51,792 bases of DNA from an uncultured Clostridia bacterium (lineage in GTDB: Bacteria; Bacillota; Clostridia; Oscillospirales; Ruminococcaceae): contig CANPWL010000011.1 of NCBI GenBank assembly GCA_947584375.1, positions 1 to 51,792 on the forward strand, in the 5' to 3' direction. Below are positions 43,787-51,629 of the stretch, one piece after another. The stretch's first letter is position 1; each line of letters opens with the position of its first letter. The notes under the pieces were generated by a model. The model saw only the letters and a program-made list of their open reading frames with translations, made no database searches and was not told the DNA's origin. Both the position numbers and the translations under genes were made by a program.

Positions 43787-44665
43787 TTACTTAGCTTGTG
43801 CTTTTCTGTTATTATAAAGAAAATTAACGATTGCCATAGCCACAATTAAAGCATATCCCAAAAAACTCCAAGCGTCGGGAATCTGGTTGAAAATAAAGAA
43901 CGAGAAAAGGGTAGTAAAAATGATCTGCGTGTAGTCGTAGATTGAGATTTCTCTCGCAGGGGCGTATACATACGCAGCGGTAATTGTGAACTGTCCGCCT
44001 GCGGCAGACGCTCCGCAAAGGAGAAGAAATATTATCTGTTTGAGGGTCATAGGTGTGAAATTAAATATCAGATAGGGAAGTGTTACAAGGCAGGAAAAAG
44101 TCGAAAAGAAAAATACTATAAACGGACCTTTAACACCTCGGTTTCCCAAAACTCTTACAAACGTATACGCCACTCCTGCGGAAAATCCGCTGAATAAACC
44201 AATCAAAGAGGGGAGTAGATCGGCATTTATCAGCGAAGGCTTTATTACAAAAAGACTTCCGATAAACGCTATAAGAACTACAAGCCCCTGAAAAGGCGTA
44301 AACTTTTCTTTTAAGATAAAGTATGAGCAGAGTATCGCAAAGAACGGAGACATCTTGTTAAGTATTGACGCGTCCGACAATACAAGATGGTCCACAGCAT
44401 AGAAGTTGCAGAGGATTCCTGCTGTTCCGAATGATGCACGAAGAATTAAATACTTAATATCTCCTTTATGAATCTTAAATGCGCTCTTATCACGAAGAAG
44501 TATGATAAGAGCAAATATAAGTGCAACGAAGTTTCTGAAAAAGCTTTTTTGAACAGACGGAATATCGCCTGCCAGCTTTATAAAAACTCCCATCAGACCG
44601 AACATAAACGCTGACAGGATTATATATATAATACCTTTGTATTTTGAATTAATATTTAATTTCAA
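43787..44665 (-). CDS. EamA/DMT-family transporter
   Basis: 292 residues with ten hydrophobic helices in two EamA repeats (first about 5-140, second about 150-285). Family members export amino acids or metabolites or import nucleotide sugars; the substrate is not deducible. The start is TTG 44665: GAGGAG lies eight bases upstream, whereas the ATG nearer to it is followed by a stop after one codon. It is a single-gene unit; upstream is a small palindrome (CACCAAAGCCTTGGTG, 44710-44725) that could be an operator or leader hairpin. Confidence 0.8.
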   Translation of the reverse strand: MKLNINSKYKGIIYIILSAFMFGLMGVFIKLAGDIPSVQKSFFRNFVALIFALIILLRDKSAFKIHKGDIKYLILRASFGTAGILCNFYAVDHLVLSDASILNKMSPFFAILCSYFILKEKFTPFQGLVVLIAFIGSLFVIKPSLINADLLPSLIGLFSGFSAGVAYTFVRVLGNRGVKGPFIVFFFSTFSCLVTLPYLIFNFTPMTLKQIIFLLLCGASAAGGQFTITAAYVYAPAREISIYDYTQIIFTTLFSFFIFNQIPDAWSFLGYALIVAMAIVNFLYNNRKAQAK

Positions 44666-44741
44666 AACATTTTCTCCTCGTTTATTTTAATACAGTAATA
44701 ATATATTAGCACCAAAGCCTTGGTGTGTCAAACAGATATTA

Positions 44742-44773
44742 ATTGATAATTGAGAATGGATAATGGACAATTA
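44742..44773. repeat. Third copy of the dispersed TTGA-AATGGATAAT repeat
   Basis: Units TTGATAAT-TGAGAATGGATAAT-GGACAATTA. Same family as 4211-4240 and 13645-13660, again in intergenic DNA between two minus-strand genes. Confidence 0.65.
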
Positions 44774-44786
44774 AGTATAAAAATAA

Positions 44787-44824
44787 AGGCGAACATAATT
44801 GCATTTCACAAAATTTGTTCGCCT
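44787..44824 (-). terminator. Terminator of the nrdDG-dut operon
   Basis: AGGCGAACA (44787-44795) and TGTTCGCCT (44816-44824); on the minus strand followed by TTATTTTTAT. Confidence 0.75.
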
Positions 44825-44888
44825 AATTATTTTTACTTTTTATCTGCAAATAACCTTTGTCAATCTTTATAAAGGCACATTTCGCCGC

Positions 44889-45335
44889 TCACCGTTGCCC
44901 TGTTGATCCAAAGCCTCCTGTGCCCCTTGCAGTGTCCGAAAGCTCGTCTGCCTCAACAAATGATGCCTTTAAAAACGGTGCAATAACAAGCTGTGCAATT
45001 CTCTCGCCATCTGAAATGGTCTGCACTGTGTTTGAGTGGTTGTGAAGTGCTACCATTATCTCTCCTCGGTAATCAGCGTCAACAACGCCTACTTTATTTG
45101 CAGGGGCAAGACCTTTCTTTGAGGCAAGTCCCGAACGTGCATAAATAAGACCTGCATATCCCACAGGTATCTCCATAGAAAGGTATGTGTGTACCATAAC
45201 AGTTTCGCCCGAAGCAATTTCCATGTCTCCGTCAGTAACTGCATATAGATCACAGCCTGCTGAAAAGTCCGAGCCGTAGGTCGGGATCACCGCACGGTCG
45301 TTGAGCTTTTTGATTTTTACTTCCTCAATTTTCAT
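44889..45335 (-). CDS. dut: dUTP diphosphatase
   Basis: 148 residues, trimeric dUTPase. It hydrolyses dUTP to dUMP, guarding DNA from uracil and feeding dTMP synthesis. Motifs: SDFSAGCDLYA (1), YARSGLASKKG (2), GVVDADYRGEI (3), GERIAQLV (4), and the P-loop-like RGTGGFGSTG (5) at the C-terminus. AGGAG precedes ATG 45335. It is the third gene of a run with nrdD and nrdG, so dNTP production and clean-up are made together. Confidence 0.96.
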   Translation of the reverse strand: MKIEEVKIKKLNDRAVIPTYGSDFSAGCDLYAVTDGDMEIASGETVMVHTYLSMEIPVGYAGLIYARSGLASKKGLAPANKVGVVDADYRGEIMVALHNHSNTVQTISDGERIAQLVIAPFLKASFVEADELSDTARGTGGFGSTGQR

Positions 45336-45359
45336 AATTTCTCCTGTTTGATTTATTCT

Positions 45360-45905
45360 TTATATCATATTAAGTCTGGGGTCGTCATCATTGATAACGC
45401 AAACCTTGCCCTCTTTAAGCGATTGCTGAACGTCGATTATTCTCTGATTTTCCGAGCCTCTGAACTTGATATTCAGATTCTTTTTTTCTTCGATAAACTC
45501 GCCGTCAACCAGTATGTCTATACAGGATAAAAGTTCTTTTGTACATTCGCAATTGACTTTGCTTTTTTTCGTTAGATCCTTGTCGAACAGATACCCCGAA
45601 TAGCACCAGATGCTCTTTTGCGGGAACTCAGCTTTTACTCTTTTGACAAATGACGCAAGAGAGCGTTGGTTTTCGACCTCGAAAGGCTCGCCGCCCAAAA
45701 GCGAAAAACCGTCAATGTATTCAGGCTTCATCGCTTCAAGAATTTCATTCTCAACATCAGGGGTAAAGGGTTTTCCGTAATCAAAATCCCAAGTTTCGGG
45801 ATTAAAACAGCCTTTGCAGTGGTGAGAACAGCCGCTTACGAACAGTGAGACCCTGACTCCCGGACCGTTTGCAATATCATATTTTTTTATTGTTGCATAA
45901 TTCAT
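45360..45905 (-). CDS. nrdG: Anaerobic ribonucleotide reductase activating enzyme
   Basis: 181 residues. Radical SAM activase that puts the glycyl radical on NrdD. Cluster motif C26-x3-C30-x2-C33 (GCSHHCKGCFNPE), NGPGVRVSLF before it, SLLGGEPFE for SAM. GGGAG precedes ATG 45905. It lies 24 bases after nrdD and 24 bases before dut on the same strand, a tight operon. The C-terminal part (RGSENQRIIDVQ) is normal for the family. Confidence 0.96.
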   Translation of the reverse strand: MNYATIKKYDIANGPGVRVSLFVSGCSHHCKGCFNPETWDFDYGKPFTPDVENEILEAMKPEYIDGFSLLGGEPFEVENQRSLASFVKRVKAEFPQKSIWCYSGYLFDKDLTKKSKVNCECTKELLSCIDILVDGEFIEEKKNLNIKFRGSENQRIIDVQQSLKEGKVCVINDDDPRLNMI

Positions 45906-45929
45906 ATATGTTCTCCCTTGATATAAATA

Positions 45930-48065
45930 TTACAGATGGAGAACTCTTGACTTGATTTCTTTAGTTTTACCGACATTCCAGAAGTTTTCGCCTAAATAAC
46001 CGCAGGTTCTTCTGGTGACGTTCATCTTAGCGTGATCCTTGTTGTGGCACTGAGGACATTCCCACTCGTTGTCGTCGTTGATGATTATCTCGCCGTCATA
46101 GCCGCATGTCTGACAGTAGTCGCTCTTTGTGTTAAATTCAGCGTACTGAATGTTGTCATAGATAAATTTAACAGCGTTTGAAAGAGCTTTCAGGTTGTTT
46201 CTCATATTAGGGATCTCAACGTAGGAGATCGCTCCGCCTGAAGAAATTTTCTGGAACTGACTTTCAAATTTAAACTTGTCAAAAGCGTCTATATGTTCAC
46301 GAACGTCAACGTGATATGAGTTTGTATAATAACCCTTATCTGTAACATCTTCAATTGTTCCGAATTTTTCTTTGTCTATTCTTGCAAAGCGGTAGCAAAG
46401 TGATTCAGCAGGAGTGCCGTAAAGAGCAAATCCTATGCCTGTGTCTGCTTTCCACTTATCACAGGTCGACCTTAATTTATTCATAAGTCTGAGTGCAAAA
46501 TCAAGACCCTCCGGTTCTGTCTGAGGAACGCCCTTCATCAGTTTAGTAACCTCGTAAAGACCGATGTATCCGAGAGAAATTGAAGAATATCCGTTCATAA
46601 GATATTTGTCAATTTTTTCGCCTTTTTTAAGTCGTGCGATAGCGCCGTACTGCCAGTGGATAGGAGAAACATCACTCTTTGTTCCCATTAGCGCATTGTG
46701 CCTGCACATAAGAGCTTCATAGCATAATTCAAGACGCTCGTCTAGAAGCTTCCAGAACTTTTCTTCATCGCCCTTTGCAATTATACCGATTTGCGGCAGA
46801 TTGAGAGAAACAACGCCCTGATTGAATCTTCCTTCAAATTTGTAGTTGCCGTTTTTGTCCTTCCATGGTGCTAGGAAAGAACGGCATCCCATAGGCGAAA
46901 ATACGTTACCCTCGTAATTTTCACGCATCTTTTTAGCTGAAATGTAGTCAGGATACATTCTCTTTGCCGAGCACTTAACAGCAAGCTGAGTCAAATAGTC
47001 GTACTTTCCGCCCTTTAAGCAGTTATTCTCGTCAAGAACATAGACAAGCTTAGGAAATGCAGGCGTAACGTAAACGCCCTGTTCGTTCTTTATACCTTGA
47101 AGTCTTTGCTGTAAAATCTCTTCAATGATCATTGCGTTTTCTTCAATGTATTTATCATCTTCTTCAAGGTGTAAGAACAATGTAACAAACGGTGACTGAC
47201 CGTTTGTGGTCATCAGTGTGTTAATCTGATACTGAATGGTCTGAACACCGGATTTAAGCTCGCTTTTAAGACGTTCATCAACAAGCTTGTCAATGGTTTC
47301 CTGAGGGGTGTTCTTTCCGCAGGCTTTTTTGATAGCCTTTTCAAACTTGTCCTTTGATCTTCTAAGATATTTTCCCAAATGCTTTAAATCAACAGATTGT
47401 CCTCCGTATTGGCTTGAAGCAACAGCGGCAATTATCTGAGTAGTGATGGTACAAGCTACCTGAAAGCTTTTAGGACTTTCAATAAGTTTACCGTTCATAA
47501 CAGTACCGTTATCAAGCATATCGCCGATATTTATAAGACAGCAATTGAAAATAGGCTGAAGAAAATAATCTGCGTCATGAAAATGGAATATACCCTCCTC
47601 ATGAGCCTTTGCCAGTTTCTCAGGAAGCAGAACTCTGTTTGTTAAATCCCTTGAAACCTCGCCTGCTATATAGTCTCTTTGAGTAGATGCAAGAATAGTA
47701 TTTTTATTTGAGTTTTCCTCAGCAAGCTCTTTATTCTCGTTCCTGATAAGACTTAAAATTGAATCGTCTGTTGTATTTGCTTTACGAACCAATGCTCTCT
47801 GATAACGATAAATAATATAAGTCTTAGCAAGTACGAAAAGCTCAAACTCCATCAGCTTTTCTTCAATAATATCCTGAATGTCTTCAACAAGCATTCTTTT
47901 TTTGTTTTTTCCTTCAATGTAGGTCAAAATAGACTCGATCTGCGTATCTGTTGCCCTCTCATTTTCCGCTACTTCAGCATTTGCCTTTTTTATAGCGATA
48001 ACGATCTTGCTGCGATCATAATCTACACTGCTTCCGTCTCTTTTTACAACCTTCATAGCTGCCAT
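45930..48065 (-). CDS. nrdD: Anaerobic (class III) ribonucleoside-triphosphate reductase
   Basis: 711 residues. It makes dNTPs without oxygen using formate or a thiol as reductant. An N-terminal ATP-cone (VVKRDGSSVDYDRSKIVIAI, about 1-90) gives allosteric control. The barrel follows, then a C-terminal zinc site (CQTCGYDG and CPQCHNKD) and the radical loop RRTCGYLG with Gly689, ending in EIKSRVLHL. AAGGAG precedes ATG 48065. Upstream are an NrdR-like box pair and a GTTGCA palindrome. First gene of nrdD-nrdG-dut. Confidence 0.97.
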   Translation of the reverse strand: MAAMKVVKRDGSSVDYDRSKIVIAIKKANAEVAENERATDTQIESILTYIEGKNKKRMLVEDIQDIIEEKLMEFELFVLAKTYIIYRYQRALVRKANTTDDSILSLIRNENKELAEENSNKNTILASTQRDYIAGEVSRDLTNRVLLPEKLAKAHEEGIFHFHDADYFLQPIFNCCLINIGDMLDNGTVMNGKLIESPKSFQVACTITTQIIAAVASSQYGGQSVDLKHLGKYLRRSKDKFEKAIKKACGKNTPQETIDKLVDERLKSELKSGVQTIQYQINTLMTTNGQSPFVTLFLHLEEDDKYIEENAMIIEEILQQRLQGIKNEQGVYVTPAFPKLVYVLDENNCLKGGKYDYLTQLAVKCSAKRMYPDYISAKKMRENYEGNVFSPMGCRSFLAPWKDKNGNYKFEGRFNQGVVSLNLPQIGIIAKGDEEKFWKLLDERLELCYEALMCRHNALMGTKSDVSPIHWQYGAIARLKKGEKIDKYLMNGYSSISLGYIGLYEVTKLMKGVPQTEPEGLDFALRLMNKLRSTCDKWKADTGIGFALYGTPAESLCYRFARIDKEKFGTIEDVTDKGYYTNSYHVDVREHIDAFDKFKFESQFQKISSGGAISYVEIPNMRNNLKALSNAVKFIYDNIQYAEFNTKSDYCQTCGYDGEIIINDDNEWECPQCHNKDHAKMNVTRRTCGYLGENFWNVGKTKEIKSRVLHL

Positions 48066-48165
48066 CTCCTTATAAACATCTTATTATTTGTTTTCTCTCT
48101 TTATATATTTTTGTGTATGCAATAGTTATAGTTGTTTTGTATTATTATTTTACGAGATTGATATA

Positions 48166-48194
48166 AGTATATGATTTTTATTTCGTTATGTCAG
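48166..48194 (-). promoter_or_regulatory. Proximal nrdD promoter
   Basis: On the minus strand CTGACA (48194-48189), 17 bases, TATACT (48171-48166); start predicted near 48159. The GTTGCA palindrome abuts the -35. Confidence 0.6.
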
Positions 48195-48207
48195 TTGCAA
48201 ATGCAAC
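48194..48207. promoter_or_regulatory. GTTGCA-N2-TGCAAC palindrome at the nrdD promoter
   Basis: GTTGCAAATGCAAC, identical (reverse complement) to the fprA site. Centre at about -41.5 from the predicted nrdD start, the class II activator position of Crp/Fnr proteins. Confidence 0.7.
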
Positions 48208-48221
48208 TATTTTAATAATAA

Positions 48222-48237
48222 ATACAATATATAGTGA
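48222..48237. promoter_or_regulatory. NrdR box 1 upstream of nrdD
   Basis: ATACAATATATAGTGA matches the NrdR consensus at 14 of 16 positions and begins 157 bases before the nrdD start codon, the same distance as at PFL. Confidence 0.7.
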
Positions 48238-48253
48238 TTTTTTATGGAAAGAA

Positions 48254-48269
48254 TACATATAACTAGTGG
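48254..48269. promoter_or_regulatory. NrdR box 2 upstream of nrdD, 32 bp from box 1
   Basis: TACATATAACTAGTGG keeps the conserved right half (TAGTG). It overlaps a possible distal nrdD promoter (TTGAAT 48285-48280, 18 bases, TATATG 48261-48256). Confidence 0.55.
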
Positions 48270-48376
48270 TTTAATAACCATTCAAAATTAACTAAATGTT
48301 CTTAAATTGTAGATTGTATACAAAAATCGCACATAAAGTTTGGGCAAGTTTTTTTAACAAAGGTAAATTTCAAATT

Positions 48377-48406
48377 GTTGCAATTGCAACTGTTATATGA
48401 TACTAT
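48377..48406 (+). promoter_or_regulatory. Promoter and autoregulatory palindrome of the Crp-like gene
   Basis: The perfect palindrome GTTGCAATTGCAAC (48377-48390) overlaps the -35 TTGCAA (48378-48383); 17 bases on is TACTAT (48401-48406). Binding here should block transcription. Confidence 0.65.
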
Positions 48407-48436
48407 AAAAATATAATAATATTTTTAAAGAATGGA

Positions 48437-49093
48437 ATGTTAATAATGCCTGAAACAAAAATATTTGATAACATAACTGAAGATGAGATAAACAAGATGA
48501 AAAATTGTTTTAAAGCAGTGAATAGAAAATACATTGAGGAGGAGAGAATTAATAATATTGAAGACGGGAGTTTAGGAATTGTATTATCAGGGGTAGTTGA
48601 AATTATCAGATTTGATTTTGACGGCAACAGAACTATTTTAGAACGCATAAATGAAAACGGAATATTCGGGAGACTGTTTTTCTCACAAATTGACGAAGGC
48701 GATGTACAGATTATTTGTGCAACTGATACTGAGGTTATGTTTGTAGATTACGAACATTTAGTAAAGCAGTGTCATAATGCTTGCAGTCATCATAGCACAC
48801 TTATAAGAAATATGCTCTCAATAGTATCTGAAAAATCCATAAAACTAAGTAACAGGGTAGAGGTTCTTAGTCAGCGAACGCTTAGGAAAAAGCTAATTAC
48901 ATATTTTAATATGATTTCAAAAGAAACAGGCAAGAAAAGTATAGTTATACCGTTTTCTTTAAGCAATCTTTCTGATTATCTTTGTGTTGACAGAAGTGCA
49001 ATGCTGAGAGAAATGAAAAAAATGCGTGATGAGGGACTTATTGATTCTCACGCTAAGAAGGTAACTATACTATATGATCAGACTATGTATTAA
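48437..49093 (+). CDS. Crp/Fnr-family transcriptional regulator
   Basis: 218 residues from ATG 48437 (215 from ATG 48446; neither has a good ribosome site, so the start is uncertain and translation probably weak). The N-terminal cyclic-nucleotide-binding-like beta roll (about 20-115) lacks the cAMP-binding RES motif, and there is no N-terminal Cys array for an Fnr-type Fe-S cluster. A dimer helix follows and a C-terminal winged helix (SLSNLSDYLCVDRSAMLREM, recognition helix VDRSAMLREMKKM). Two cysteines in KQCHNACSHH could sense redox or metal (speculation). It is divergent from nrdD. Three GTTGCA palindromes at fprA, nrdD and its own promoter are its likely targets. It may be a relative of clostridial HcpR-type regulators, not proven. 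Confidence 0.8.
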   Translation: MLIMPETKIFDNITEDEINKMKNCFKAVNRKYIEEERINNIEDGSLGIVLSGVVEIIRFDFDGNRTILERINENGIFGRLFFSQIDEGDVQIICATDTEVMFVDYEHLVKQCHNACSHHSTLIRNMLSIVSEKSIKLSNRVEVLSQRTLRKKLITYFNMISKETGKKSIVIPFSLSNLSDYLCVDRSAMLREMKKMRDEGLIDSHAKKVTILYDQTMY

Positions 49094-49167
49094 ATATAGA
49101 TACTTTTTTTAGTAGAACTTTAACACTGTATATTTTTGATGGTAATAAACAGATAACGGTTGATTAA

Positions 49168-49210
49168 AAGCTGTACACTTTTTAGGGTAAAAAGGTACGG
49201 CTTATTTTTT
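49168..49210 (+). terminator. Terminator after the Crp-like gene
   Basis: AAGCTGTAC (49168-49176) pairs with GTACGGCTT (49195-49203), inner A/T-rich helix, then ATTTTTTAT. Confidence 0.75.
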
Positions 49211-49249
49211 ATAAAATATTATTTAACAAATATATTTTTAAAATACCTC

Positions 49250-49279
49250 TTGACAAGATATACTATGTATGATATAGTA
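49250..49279 (+). promoter_or_regulatory. padR promoter with internal palindromic operator
   Basis: TTGACA (49250-49255), 17 bases, TATAGT (49273-49278). The palindrome TACTAT-N7-ATAGTA (49261-49279) fills the spacer and -10, a classic position for PadR autorepression. Confidence 0.75.
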
Positions 49280-49301
49280 TTGTGTGTAAGGAGGTGTTTG
49301 G

Positions 49302-49625
49302 ATGGATGCACAGCTTAAACACGGACTTTTAGAGGTATGCGTTCTGACAGCGCTTTTTAAGGAGGATTCATACGGTTATCGAATTATAAAGGATACAAGT
49401 CCTTATATAAAAATATCTGAATCAACCTTGTATCCCATTTTAAGGCGTTTAGAATCGTCAAACTATCTGAGCGTGTATTCGGTGGAGCATAACGGAAGGC
49501 TGAGAAAATACTACAAGATAACTGATATGGGAAAAAAGAAAATAGAGGAATTTCTAGAAAGCTGGGACGAGGTTATGAACATCCATAATTATATTGTCAC
49601 AGAAACGAGGGGGAATGCAGAATGA
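49302..49625 (+). CDS. PadR-family transcriptional regulator
   Basis: 107 residues. A winged helix (MDAQLKHGLLEVCVLTALFK, SYGYRIIKDTSPYIKISESTLYPILRR) with the family's YPILRRLE recognition element, then a C-terminal dimer helix (KKKIEEFLESWDEVMNI). PadR-s2 subfamily. AAGGAGG precedes ATG 49302. Its stop overlaps the next start (ATGA), so the three genes form one unit. The operator in the promoter suggests autorepression, released by a signal related to the membrane partners. Confidence 0.92.
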   Translation: MDAQLKHGLLEVCVLTALFKEDSYGYRIIKDTSPYIKISESTLYPILRRLESSNYLSVYSVEHNGRLRKYYKITDMGKKKIEEFLESWDEVMNIHNYIVTETRGNAE

Positions 49626-50263
49626 ATAAATCTGAATTTTTAAATTTGCTTGAAAGCGAGCTTGAAGAACTTCCGGACAGCGAGATAAAAAAGTCATTGA
49701 CCTATTATTCTGAAATGATCGACGACCGTGTTGAGGACGGTGAATCAGAGAGCGATGCGGTTGCGTCTTTAGGCAGTATTGATGAAATCTCAAAGAGCGT
49801 TATTTCACAAACACCTCTGTCAGAACATACAGAGAAACCTGTTAAGCAAAAAAACAGATTTAGCTTACCCGTTATAATTCTGCTCATATTGGGCTCTCCG
49901 ATATGGCTGTCGATACTTTTGGCATTGTTTTCGGTAATAATATCTTTATATGCGACAATAGTGTCAATAATTATAGCAATGTATTCTGTTGTTGCCGCGC
50001 TTTTACTGGGAGGAGCGGCGGCTGTTCTTGGCTCACCGATTATTATGTATACAAACATACATACAGGAATTGCTTTAATAGGCGCAGGATTTATCATGTT
50101 CGGACTTGGTATTTTTTCGGCTTACGGTACGGTAATTCTTTCAAAGCTGATTATTAAATTCACCTATTTTATAGTAGATAAAATTAAGTATGCAATTATT
50201 AAATTAAGATCAGCTAAAAGTTCACAACAAATGGAGGGTGATTTATATGTTCAAAAATTATAA
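49622..50263 (+). CDS. DUF1700 (HAAS-domain) membrane protein
   Basis: 213 residues. Residues 1-60 form the HAAS helical hairpin (MNKSEFLNLLESELEELPDS ... AVASLGSIDEI), followed by four or five membrane helices (about 85-170). The family almost always sits next to a PadR regulator and is thought to anchor or transmit its signal. It starts in a 4-base overlap with padR. The 3' end overlaps the next gene by 17 bases. Confidence 0.88.
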   Translation: MNKSEFLNLLESELEELPDSEIKKSLTYYSEMIDDRVEDGESESDAVASLGSIDEISKSVISQTPLSEHTEKPVKQKNRFSLPVIILLILGSPIWLSILLALFSVIISLYATIVSIIIAMYSVVAALLLGGAAAVLGSPIIMYTNIHTGIALIGAGFIMFGLGIFSAYGTVILSKLIIKFTYFIVDKIKYAIIKLRSAKSSQQMEGDLYVQKL

Positions 50264-51125
50264 AATATGGTTTGCGATAGCAGGAATTTTTATTGTTACA
50301 GGTATTTTGCTTTGCACACTAATGCTTTCAGTAAACGGTTTTGATATTTCAGCCTTCAACACGGAATCTGAAAGAGTAAAAAAAGAGTATAAAATATCAA
50401 GAGATAGTGCAATAAATCTGACTATTGAGACCCGTGACAATGATATAATACTCAAAAAAACTAAAGAAAGTGAAATAAAGGTTACTTGCTATGAAAGTGA
50501 AGAACTGACATATGATATAATTAACGCGGAATTAGATAAAAATCTGAAAATATCAGAAAAGGACAACAGAAAATGGTATCAGAAGATTGATGTTAATTTT
50601 GGTGTACAGGAAACTCCGCTTATAGTTGAAATACCGGATAAAAACTGGGAAAAAGTAAAAATATCAACCTCTAGTGGGGATATAAAGCTATTTGATTTTA
50701 GTTCAGGTGATTTTTCTATAGAAACAATGAGCGGAAATATAACTGCTTTTGATATGAATACAACTAAATTAAATATCGGGGCTTCAAGCGGAGATATAAA
50801 TATAAAGAATTATTTTATAACCGAAGAGCTTACAATAGATACTTCTAGCGGAGAAACGAATATTTCAGAGGGTTATGCAAATGATATGAAAATAGTTTCA
50901 TCCAGCGGAGATATAAGGCTTTCTGAAACGAGTTCGATAGAAAGCAGAATAGAAACTTCAAGCGGCAATATTATAGGGCGTATATTAAATTACAACGGAA
51001 CCATCAAGTTTATTGCAGAAAGCCAAAGCGGAGATGTTTTTGTTCCATCAACTGATAAAGATGGAGAAAAATTATTTTCTGCTGTTACCAAAAGCGGTGA
51101 TATAATGATTTCATATGCAGAATAA
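50247..51125 (+). CDS. DUF4097 beta-helix surface protein
   Basis: 292 residues from ATG 50247 (GGAGGG eight bases upstream; GTG 50238 lies within that site). One N-terminal membrane helix (about 7-28) and an extracytoplasmic right-handed beta-helix with a repeating S-S-G-[DEN]-I pattern (KISTSSGDIKLF, SSGDINIKN, SSGETNIS, SSGDIRLSE, TSSGNIIGR, SQSGDVFV, KSGDIMIS), about 20 residues per turn. The set PadR-DUF1700-DUF4097 is widespread in Firmicutes and linked to envelope stress (compare the DUF4097 protein LiaX). Its role here is inferred only from that context. A strong terminator follows. Confidence 0.88.
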   Translation: MFKNYKIWFAIAGIFIVTGILLCTLMLSVNGFDISAFNTESERVKKEYKISRDSAINLTIETRDNDIILKKTKESEIKVTCYESEELTYDIINAELDKNLKISEKDNRKWYQKIDVNFGVQETPLIVEIPDKNWEKVKISTSSGDIKLFDFSSGDFSIETMSGNITAFDMNTTKLNIGASSGDINIKNYFITEELTIDTSSGETNISEGYANDMKIVSSSGDIRLSETSSIESRIETSSGNIIGRILNYNGTIKFIAESQSGDVFVPSTDKDGEKLFSAVTKSGDIMISYAE

Positions 51126-51138
51126 TATATAACAGCAA

Positions 51139-51178
51139 AGCCGTACATTTTCAAAAGAGAAAATGTACGGCTGAATTT
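51139..51178 (+). terminator. Terminator of the padR unit
   Basis: Perfect 14-bp stem AGCCGTACATTTTC (51139-51152) with GAAAATGTACGGCT (51159-51172), then GAATTTTT. Confidence 0.9.
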
Positions 51179-51182
51179 TTAC

Positions 51183-51281
51183 TACTTATCAAAGCTGGGG
51201 TTAAAAGCATAGAAGTTTTTAGCGTCAAGACCGTCTTGAACCATGCGGAGACCTTCGTTTTGACAAAAAATATCACATATT
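51183..51281 (-). pseudogene. Possible remnant of a gene's 3' end
   Basis: On the minus strand an open frame of about 32 codons encodes NEGLRMVQDGLDAKNFYAFN, then PSFDK and a stop. The preceding frame has a stop codon and no start or ribosome site. The residue pattern looks like real coding sequence cut off at its 5' end. Parent gene not recognised. Confidence 0.3.
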
Positions 51282-51404
51282 TAGAACTGCCGATTAAATT
51301 CTATAGTGAAATTTCAGCATGAGAACGGAAAAGATTTAGGTGTCGCTGTTATTTGCATATTTAAAACATATACAAAGGAATCTATAATAGAAAACACTAT
51401 CCGG

Positions 51405-51440
51405 ACTACCGCATCATCAGATGACGGTAGTTTTTCTTTT
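51405..51440 (+). terminator. Orphan terminator in the decayed 3' region
   Basis: ACTACCG (51405-51411) pairs with CGGTAGT (51425-51431), then TTTTCTTTT. No gene upstream explains it. Confidence 0.6.
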
Positions 51441-51536
51441 AATAAACTAATGTGTTGAGTTTGGATAATCCGTGAGGTAAAAAGAACAATGGATTTTGCA
51501 CTCTTCGAGGAGTAAATTATCGTAAACATTTTATTG

Positions 51537-51629
51537 ATGTTTGAGTACTATGACTACACCTATGACAATGGCAAACTGAATCTTTCAGGTTACTTAATTG
51601 AAAATGTTCATTCTATATCCATTGAATAA
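51537..51629 (+). pseudogene. Short possible coding fragment
   Basis: 31 codons (MFEYYDYTYDNGKLNLSGYL...) ending in TAA, with tyrosine-rich beta-like composition as in the C-terminus of an exported protein. No clear ribosome site except GAGGAG about 20 bases upstream. May be a relic. Confidence 0.25.

Larger units (their letters stand above)
48066..48436. promoter_or_regulatory. Divergent control region between nrdD and the Crp-like regulator gene
   Basis: 371 bases with two GTTGCA palindromes, an NrdR-box pair, and promoters for both directions, listed separately. Apart from these I see no gene or RNA. Confidence 0.7.

Noticed and set aside
51314-51529. 71-residue minus-strand open frame near the window end
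   Set aside because: No ribosome site, crosses an orphan terminator hairpin, and the composition shows no domain pattern.
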